Below, in pieces: positions 56,869 to 64,000 of a stretch of DNA of 64,000 bases (position 1 is its first letter; each line of letters starts with the position of its first letter). The position numbers and the translations under genes are program-made. This DNA comes from Dryomyza anilis (Eukaryota > Arthropoda > Insecta > Diptera > Dryomyzidae). The stretch covers positions 125,563,593 through 125,627,592 of the forward strand of contig OX638130.1 of NCBI GenBank assembly GCA_951804985.1, read 5' to 3'. The notes under the pieces were generated by a model. It made no database searches. It was given only the letters and a program-made list of their open reading frames with translations, and was not told the origin of the DNA.

Positions 56869-57330
56869 GTCGTAGGGTCCCATTATAACATTTCACTAGA
56901 GATTTTTTTGTTTTGTTTTTTAATGTTACAAAACTCAAAATTGGTTGGGGGGATTTTAATTTCACAAAAAAGAATAGTTTTACCGCCTTAGAATGTAATA
57001 CGAAAACAGATTCGGCAAACATTTTTGTAAATTTCATTAACAAAATAATTAGACTCATTTCATTTCGTTGCATTTTTATATTTGTTTTATTTGACACAGA
57101 AAAATCTCTCACTAGAATTTTTGATGGTATTTGATGCTTTTTAAATAGGATATTTCTATATTTTAATAATTTCAAACCTGAAATATGATTTTGTTATTCA
57201 ATAATTTGACCATTAGACGTATAAAGTGAAAATGTTCCATGTAAGAAATATCAAAATTCTTTAGTTAATCAAGCAACTACCACATTCTAGTTTTTCCCAG
57301 CAACCTGTTTATTTTATTTTTACCCAGCCC
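56869..57330. other. AT-rich DNA
   Basis: Two short overlapping frames but nothing recognised. It ends at the start of the next island. Confidence 0.35.
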
Positions 57331-58620
57331 AATTCAACTTTTTGCCCTTTTTAGCACCTCGCTCCTTTAAGGAAGTAACTGATAGATAGGAGTAGCTGTA
57401 ACAATATTAAAAGAGGCTCAAAACAAACACTAAATAGCGAAAATGTTTATATCCTTGCAAGGATATGCAGACAGAGTGATGGTAGGAGCAACAAAAACAA
57501 ACACCAAGAAAAAGCAAGAACAAGAACCAGAACAATTCAACGACAATAAAGTTGTAAAACGAACGGTACGGTTCCAACGGTTCTTTCGATTCGTTTGCAA
57601 CTTCGTCTTTCGACTGTTGTTGCTGCTTTCGGTGTTGACGTGCGTCGCTGACCTTGAATTAATTGCCACCGAAAAGCAATTATTTCCGTTATTTAGCTAC
57701 GGCGCGCACGAAACCTATTCGAGGCGACGCGGCACGACGGAGTTCAGTTGAGAGAGATTCGAGATCCTGTGCACGTCTCCCACGGCGCGAACTGCTGCTG
57801 TTCGAGTACTTTGCTTCAAATTTAAACGGTCTCTGTCTCTGTCTATATCTCTATCTCACTCTGTTGCTTTGGTTATTAGAGCCGCATGATTTTGAAAATT
57901 TAGACGGTTCTGCCGGCCGGTTGCCTAAATATTACTCCCGCGGCTCAAATGTCGCGTGTAGGTGACAAAATAAACATAAAACGGAATTCATTGGAATTCG
58001 TTGGGAAAATTGGCTGAAATTTATGAGGCTGCCATTGTTGGCAACAACGGACAGTAGCAAACAGGGGTTTTCGGGGAAATAGTTTTTGTCTCAAGTTGCA
58101 TGAGGCACGAAATATGTGGCACAAGTCGTTTCTTAATGAATATTGGACGGGGTTTTTTAGAGTGATTTTTTTTTGGTTACTCAAAAAATAAAAATCACGA
58201 AAATTGCAACATCATTAGTCAACAAAATAAAGCTCCAAAGCATACAGGAGTCTACCCGACCCGCATTTGTATTTCGTATGTTTGTCTATCAGACCGCGAC
58301 CGCAGCGGCAACGGCAACATCGGCAGCAACAACACGAATGCTTTTCGGTGCTTTACCGTTTCCGAACGAATGCCACAGAAAACGCACAAAATTCCAAATT
58401 AAAGTAATTGGAGCGCGGCATTACACACTACAAAATGTGGACCGTGCTGCAGGCCACGCCCACAAAAGCATCAAAGGAAAATATTTCCGCTGTTGCTATT
58501 GCTGGTGATGATGATGTTGCTGATATAGTTAATGTTGCTGCTGCGGGCGATCGCAAAATAGAAAATCAGTTCCATTAAAATCAACATTTCTTGCACAGTC
58601 CGTCAAATAAACCGGTGAAA
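57331..58620 (+). promoter_or_regulatory. Unique island with core-promoter-like sequence
   Basis: Repeat-free and CG-bearing (GGCGACGCGGCACGACGG). TTCAGTTG with A at 57746 fits the fly initiator TCAGTT. A downstream word at +28 (ACGTCT) is an imperfect DPE. A plus frame 57443-57751 (102 codons: Lys/Gln-rich start, then a hydrophobic stretch) ends at this point, and a second lies at 58173-58508 with GCAACGGCAACATCGGCAGC. Neither is recognised. The strongest promoter candidate of the window, but only by motif. Confidence 0.3.
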
Positions 58621-58880
58621 TGCAATGCTTTTATGTTATATTTTATCCAAAAAAAATCGTGAATAATTTCGCCAATTTTCCGAAATTGTGTAGGCTATGT
58701 AGGCGCCCCAGTTGGATGCAATCGAATTTTTAATAAAAAGAAAAATGAATTTTTAAAGAATTATAGAATTTTTGGAGAAAAATAAATTTTTTTAATGAAC
58801 TTTTTTTTTTATTCCCCACAAATTAATTTTTGCACTACTAATATTTTTTTTTTTTTTAGTGAAAATTGATTTTTTTTAAT
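58621..58880. other. AT-rich transition to satellite B
   Basis: AT-rich, with decayed satellite-like words from about 58720 (AATTTTTAATAAAAAG). Confidence 0.4.
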
Positions 58881-61240
58881 GAAAAAATAAACGAAAAAAT
58901 TAATTTTATTGAAAAAAAATGTTTAATGAAAAATTAAATTTTTAGTGAAAAAATAATTGTTATTGAAAATTTAATTTTTAGTGAAAAATTGAATTTTTAG
59001 TGAAAATTTTAATTTTTAGTGAAAAATTGAATGTTTAGTGAAAAATTGAATTTATAGTGAAAATTTGAATTTTTTGTGAAAATTTTAATTTTTAGTGAAA
59101 ATTTGATTTTTTTAGTGAAAAATTGAATTTTTTAGTGAAAAATTGAATTTTTAGTGAAAAATTGAATTTTTAGTGAAAAATTGAATTTTTAGTGAAAAAT
59201 TAACTTTTTAGTGAAAAATTGAATTTGTAGTGAAAAATTGAATTTTTAGTGAAAAATTGAATTTTTAGTGAAAATATGAATTTTTAGTGTAAATTAATTT
59301 TTTTGTGAAAAATTGAATTTTTAGTGAAAATTTTAATTTTTAGTGAAAAATTGAATTTCTAGTGAAAAATTGAATTTTTAGTGAAAAATTGAATTTTTAG
59401 TGAAAAATTGAATTTTTAGTGAAAAATTGAATTTTTAGTGAAAAATTGAATTTTTAGTAGAAAATTCAATATTTAGTGAAAAATTGAATATATAGTAAAA
59501 AATTGAATTTTAAGTGAAAAATTGAATTTTTAGTGAAAAATTGAATTTTTAGTGAAAAATTGGATTTTTTAGTGAAAAATTTAATTTCTAATTAAAAATT
59601 GAATTTCTAGTGAAAAATTGAATTTTTAGTGAAAAATTGAATTTTTAGTGAAAATTTGAATTTTTAGTGAAAATTTTAATTTTTAGTGAAAATTTTAATT
59701 TTTAGTGAAAATTTGAATTTTTAGTGAAAATTTGAATTTTTAGTGAAAATTTGAATTTTTAGTGAAAATTTGAATTTTTAGTGAAAATTTGAATTTTTAG
59801 TGAAAAATTGATTTTTTAGTGAAGAATTGAATTTTTAGTGAAAAATTGAATTTTTAGTGAAAAATTGAATTTTTTAGTGAAAAATTGAATTTTTAGTGAA
59901 AATTTTAATTTTTAGTGAAAAATTGAATTTATAGTGAAAATTTGAATTTTTTGTGAAAATTTTAATTTTTAGTGAAAATTTGATTTTTTTAATGAAAAAT
60001 TGAATTTTTTAGTGAAAAATTGAATTTTTAGTGAAAAATTGAATTTTTAGTGAAAAATTGAATTTTTAGTGAAAAATTAACTTTTTAGTGAAAAATTGAA
60101 TTTGTAGTGAAAAATTGAATTTTTAGTGAAAAATTGAATTTTTAGTGAAAATATGAATTTTTAGTGTAAATTAATTTTTTTGTGAAAAATTGAATTTTTA
60201 GTGAAAATTTTAATTTTTAGTGAAAAATTGAATTTCTAGTGAAAAATTGAATTTTTAGTGAAAAATTGAATTTTTAGTGAAAAATTGAATTTTTAGTGAA
60301 AAATTGAATTTTTAGTGAAAATTTTAATTTTTAGTGAAAATTTTAATTTTTAGTGAAAATTTTAATTTGTAGTGAAAATTGAATTTTTAGTGAAAAATTG
60401 AATTTTTAGTGAAAATTTGAATTTTTAGAGAAAATTTGAATTTTTAGTGAAAATTTGAATTTTTAGTGAAAATTTGAATTTTTAGTGAAAATTTAAATTT
60501 TTAGTGAAAAATTGAATTTTTAGTGAAAAATTGAATTTTTAGTAGAAAATTCAATATTTAGTGAAAAATTGAATATATAGTAAAAAATTGAATTTTAAGT
60601 GAAAAATTGAATTTTTAGTGAAAAATTGAATTTTTAGTGAAAAATTGGATTTTTTAGTGAAAACTTGAATTTTTAGTGAAAAATTGAATTTTTAGTGAAA
60701 AATTTAATTTCTAATTAAAAATTGAATTTCTAGTGAAAAATTGAATTTTTAGTGAAAAATTGAATTTTTAGTGAAAATTTGAATTTTTAGTGAAAATTTT
60801 AATTTTTAGTGAAAATTTTAATTTTTAGTGAAAATTTGAATTTTTATTGAAAATTTGAATTTTTAGTGAAAATTTGAATTTTTAGTGAAAATTTGAATTT
60901 TTAGTGAAAAATTGATTTTTTAGTGAAGAATTGAATTTTTAGTGAAAAATTGAATTTTTAGTGAAAAATTGAATTTTTAGTGAAAAATTGAATTTTTTGT
61001 GAAAAATTGAATTTTTAGTGAAAAATTGAATTTTTAGTGAAAAATTGAATTTTTAGTGAAAAATTGAATTTTTAGTGAAAAATTGAATTTTTAGTGAAAA
61101 TTTTAATTTTTAGTGAAAATTTTAATTTTTAGTGAAAAATTTAATTTTAAGTGAAAAATTTAATTTTTAGTGAAAAATTAAATTTTTGGTGAAAAATTAA
61201 ATTTTTGGTGAAAATTTGAATTTTTAGTGAAAAATTGGAT
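58881..61240 (-). repeat. 19 bp satellite B, reverse orientation (TTTTTAGTGAAAAATTGAA)
   Basis: About 120 units over 2.4 kb, exactly the reverse complement of the unit at 44605-46535. Variant blocks recur in the same order: GAATTTATAGTGAAAATTTG near 59048 and 59928; TAGTAGAAAATTCAATATTT near 59456 and 60540; CTAATTAAAAATTGAATTTC near 59587 and 60712. The array therefore includes a segmental duplication of about 0.9-1.1 kb. Confidence 0.94.
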
Positions 61241-61880
61241 TTAAAATTAAATATTTTCTACTGACTTTGGAGCTTTCATTGATGAGTCCAAATGTGTGTG
61301 CGTTGTATGTGAAAATGGTTGACCATTGAAATGTTGTAGCTGTTGTTTGTGCTGCTTTGAATGGTGCCACATTTTCACATAAAATGTTCACGTTTGAAAA
61401 CGGTTCGAATTGCGTTTAATGCATCGTGTCTTTGTTGAAGCAAAATAGTTGCATTTAAAACATATGTAGGTGACTGACTGACGAATGAACTGTCGGTGAA
61501 TGATGGATGGGTGAGTGTGTCGGTGGAGGTGTTGCCAGAGATTCAGACAAAAGTAAATTTTCATTAATTAAATGCGGCGTGCGCGGATCATAGATCGCCA
61601 AAGTTCGATAACGAGCTGCCTGCCGATAAATTAATGCATGATGAACAAATAGAACAAATAACTGATGGAATCCAACAAAATGGTGTATGTGGCAAAGGTG
61701 TTGCCAAATGTGGGCTCTGTGAAAAAAGAGGTAATGGTTTTGCGGAGTTTGAGGTAAAGGCGTGACTTCAACAACAAATATAAATAAAGGAAGCACAAAG
61801 TTAATTGAAAGGGATTTGTATTGATTTAGAGAGTGAATTTTATTATGTTTAGTGATAGAAAACATAAAACGTTGCTATAA
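61241..61880. other. Unique island
   Basis: Mixed composition, repeat-free. The minus frame 61455-61865 (136 codons) is His/Pro-rich from GTGAGTGTGTCGGTGG-type DNA and unrecognised. No gene is called. Confidence 0.35.
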
Positions 61881-62133
61881 ATATTAAGAATGTTTTTAGG
61901 TTTTTGTTTTGAAAATGTAAAAAATATTAAAATCCACCATTTAAATTTAAAATTTGAATTAAAAGCTAACTTCCGCCAAAAAATTTGATGGAAGTTTAGA
62001 AATAGATTTTCGGATGACTTTAAGTAGACCTATGTCTCAAAAGATTAATTTTTCACCCGATTCCAAAATATTCCGGGTCATCAAATTAATTTAATGACCT
62101 GCTTCTATTTTCTATATTTGAACCATTAAAATA
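61881..62133. other. AT-rich DNA
   Basis: Nothing recognised. Confidence 0.35.
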
Positions 62134-62524
62134 CAGTTCACTAAATTCATTAAATTCATTAAATTCATTAAATTTATTAAATTCATTAAATTCATTAAAT
62201 TCATTAAATTCATTAAATTCATTAAATTCATTAAATTCATTAAATTCATTAAACTCATTAAATTCATTAAATTCATTAAATTCATTAAATTCATTAAATT
62301 CATTAAATTCATTAAATTCATTAAATTCATTAAATTCATTAAATTCATTAAATTCATTAAATTCATTAAATTCATTAAATTCATTAAATTCATTAAATTC
62401 ATTAAATTCATTAAATTCATTAAATTCATTAAATTCATTAAATTCATTAAATTCATTAAATTCATTAAATTCATTAAATTCATTAAATTCATTAATTCAT
62501 TAAATTCATTAAATTCATTAAATT
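62134..62524. repeat. 9 bp minisatellite D (ATTAAATTC), nearly perfect
   Basis: About 43 head-to-tail units with only isolated changes (TTCACT at the start, a TTTATT unit near 62174, ACTCATT near 62252, an ATTAATTC deletion near 62491). The minus frame reads MNL repeats, an artefact of the 3-codon period. High purity implies recent expansion and probable length polymorphism. Confidence 0.97.
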
Positions 62525-63390
62525 ATGTAAACAAAAAATAAATTCAAAATAAAATTAAGCAAAATTAAAATATTTAAAAAATAAAATTCAAATAATAAAA
62601 ATAATTTTTTACAACATTTAAAAAGTGTCACCTAGCGTTGCCACTTGGTGTCGCTGGACTGCTTGCAGCAACTGATGCATTAAATATTTGCACAGCGGCA
62701 GCTGGCGGATTCAAGCAACGTTGCAGCCAATCGACTAAATCAACGGCAACGCCACCCAGCAACCAATGGCACCAGTTGCCACTATTTTCGACTTCAAGTG
62801 GTTATTCAAACGAGTGGAAACGGATGACAAACAACGTCGACAACGACAACAACAATAAAAGTAACAACAACATGAATAACAACCAGGTCCAAGCACCCTT
62901 TAACATCGAGCGGAAAATCCTTCAAGTGTTGCCAAAAAAATCAAAATAAAATGTTTCAAAAAATCAACAAAATGTTGGCAATAATTTTTAAAACACTGAG
63001 AAAAAATGAACAAAAGGTTTCAAGTGGTTTTGTTCTGCTAGTTGTTTATGTTGTTGTTTTTATTTGTGTTGTTGTTGTTGTCCAGTTAGTGCGCTTTTTA
63101 TAACGTTAGGCCTCAGCATGTTGGCCAAATGTTGCTGGCCAACAGCAAGTGAATCGATGGTTGGCCATCAATTCGAACGGTGATTTAAACTCCTCTCGAC
63201 TTGGAGTTGCATGCAGCAAGTTGCGAATGTTGTCCAGAGCAACAACAGTGGCTGAATTTGGGGGAGCACCGCATAAAAATCCGTTTGATAACTTATGGCA
63301 TTTGAGTGCTTGAGTTATGTCGAGCTAAACTGTGGTCATCATTTTTATTTTGCAAAGCGCCTTGAATGTGGAGTTAATTAGAGAAAGGGA
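62525..63390. other. Unique island with a CAA-rich open frame
   Basis: From 62625 repeat-free. A plus frame 62638-62949 (103 codons) has Asn-rich runs (AACAACATGAATAACAAC) and a non-repetitive end, with no recognisable domain. Coding is possible but unsupported, because AAC triplets are common in fly noncoding DNA. A GTTGTTGTTGTTG run lies near 63068, and GTTGGCCAA/TTGGCCATC words near 63120-63165. Confidence 0.35.
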
Positions 63391-63608
63391 AAATAACTAG
63401 TTTCTGAAAATGTAAAATTTTGAAATAGGTATAATTTAAAAACGAGAAAAATGGCGCATATTTTTAGGATTATTAGGGAATTTTCACAAGGCATAACATT
63501 TGAAAAAGCTGATGCCATTTTTAATGTCGTATTTAAATATTTGCCAATATTTTTATGTTTTGGCGTTTCTGACGACAAGAATTCGAATGCTAAATACACC
63601 GAGTTCAT
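63391..63608. other. Unique sequence next to T1
   Basis: Short frames on both strands run into the T1 end. Nothing recognised. Confidence 0.3.
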
Positions 63609-64000
63609 ATCGTTACTGACATGCCAAAGAGGCGAATGTGCATTTTCAAAAATGTTGCGAAATTATATTATAAAATTTGAATTGCTTTAAAAATGAATAA
63701 AAATTATTACTTTTTTCAATTTTTTGTGAGTTTTGTTTATTCGTCAATTAGCATAATAGGTATATAAAATAACTTTTGATTTGGACAGCTTACTGAATTA
63801 TAAATAGCTATTTTTTGCGGCTATATCCTGACCAAAACGCAAATATTTTAGTTTTTTTGCCATAACTTTTCATGGGTACAAGATAAAATAGGTATTAATT
63901 GTTTGTTTTTAAAGCACCTATCGATTGGCATAATTATTAATAAATATTTTTTTTGAATTTTTCTTATTTGTCAGAAAAATGTTTGGCAAATTATTTTTAA
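63609..64000. mobile_element. T1 element copy, cut by window end
   Basis: Begins ATCGTTACTGACATGCCAAA then GAGGCGAATGTGCATTTTC, i.e. the T1 terminal repeat. It continues in the order of the reversed T1 copies (CAATTAGCATAATAGG; TTTTGGTCAGGA complement region near 63825; GATAAAATAGGTATTAATTG; palindromic module GCACCTATCGATTGGCATAA at 63914). It runs off the right edge. Confidence 0.82.

Noticed and set aside
62112..62492. 126-codon frame of Met-Asn-Leu repeats
   Set aside because: Pure translation of a 9 bp simple repeat.
63451..63690. 79-codon plus frame beginning MAHIFRIIREF
   Set aside because: Its second half runs through the terminal repeat of T1 and the first half is unrecognised. Probably chance.

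Overview
This 64 kb window looks like a gene-poor stretch of a higher dipteran (fly) nuclear genome. The reasons are its strong AT bias, CAA/CAG and TTG triplet runs in the less AT-rich islands, and dispersed repeats that combine GACGGACAGACGG runs, a CAAGAATATATATACTTT-like motif and an AGGGTATA end, a type familiar from schizophoran fly genomes. Placement below Diptera is inference. I recognise one functional gene, a tRNA-Arg(TCG) at 12006-12078. I find no convincing protein-coding exon of a host gene. Most long open frames are by-products of tandem repeats whose unit length is a multiple of three, or of triplet microsatellites. The window is best read as a large intron or an intergenic region. 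About fifteen repeat-free islands of higher GC lie between transposon remnants and satellites, and these are where regulatory DNA or cryptic first exons would be expected.

Region by region. 1-9 kb: R1 repeats in both orientations, two tRNA-derived SINEs (family A), a unique island at 1.3-2.3 kb, a larger one at 5.4-7.5 kb, and tandem repeat R4. 9-17 kb: a 975 bp inverted-terminal-repeat element (T1), the tRNA gene, a second T1 copy split by a nested foldback element (FB1), R2 and R3 repeats, and an inverted SINE-B. 17-24 kb: a triplet-rich island, a 1 kb imperfect palindrome (LIR), R2, palindromic R5, and the M1 MITE with a 392 bp internal duplication. 24-38 kb: a tandem array of about 105 bp units, two islands, low-complexity DNA, a palindrome (FB2) with a third SINE-A in one arm, decayed tRNA-like repeats, and a six-copy tandem repeat. 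38-50 kb: islands alternating with minisatellites (two 19 bp GATATATC arrays, a 19 bp TTTTTCACTAAAAATTCAA array, and a degenerate 15 bp array). 50-58 kb: AT-rich DNA, R2 with a nested SINE-B, and a broken non-LTR retrotransposon (reverse transcriptase and RNase H remnants). 58-64 kb: a promoter-like island, the same 19 bp satellite in opposite orientation, a clean 9 bp array, and a truncated T1 copy.

The most informative structures are the nested insertions, which give relative ages. Three SINE-A copies have target-site duplications and lie in or beside older repeats, SINE-B lies inside R2 with an exact 10 bp duplication, and FB1 lies inside T1. The pair of inverted homologous satellite arrays 12 kb apart is also notable. 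No operon-like or pathway logic links genes here. All repeat names (R1-R5, T1, FB1, FB2, M1, LIR, SINE-A, SINE-B) are local labels for this window and not database names.
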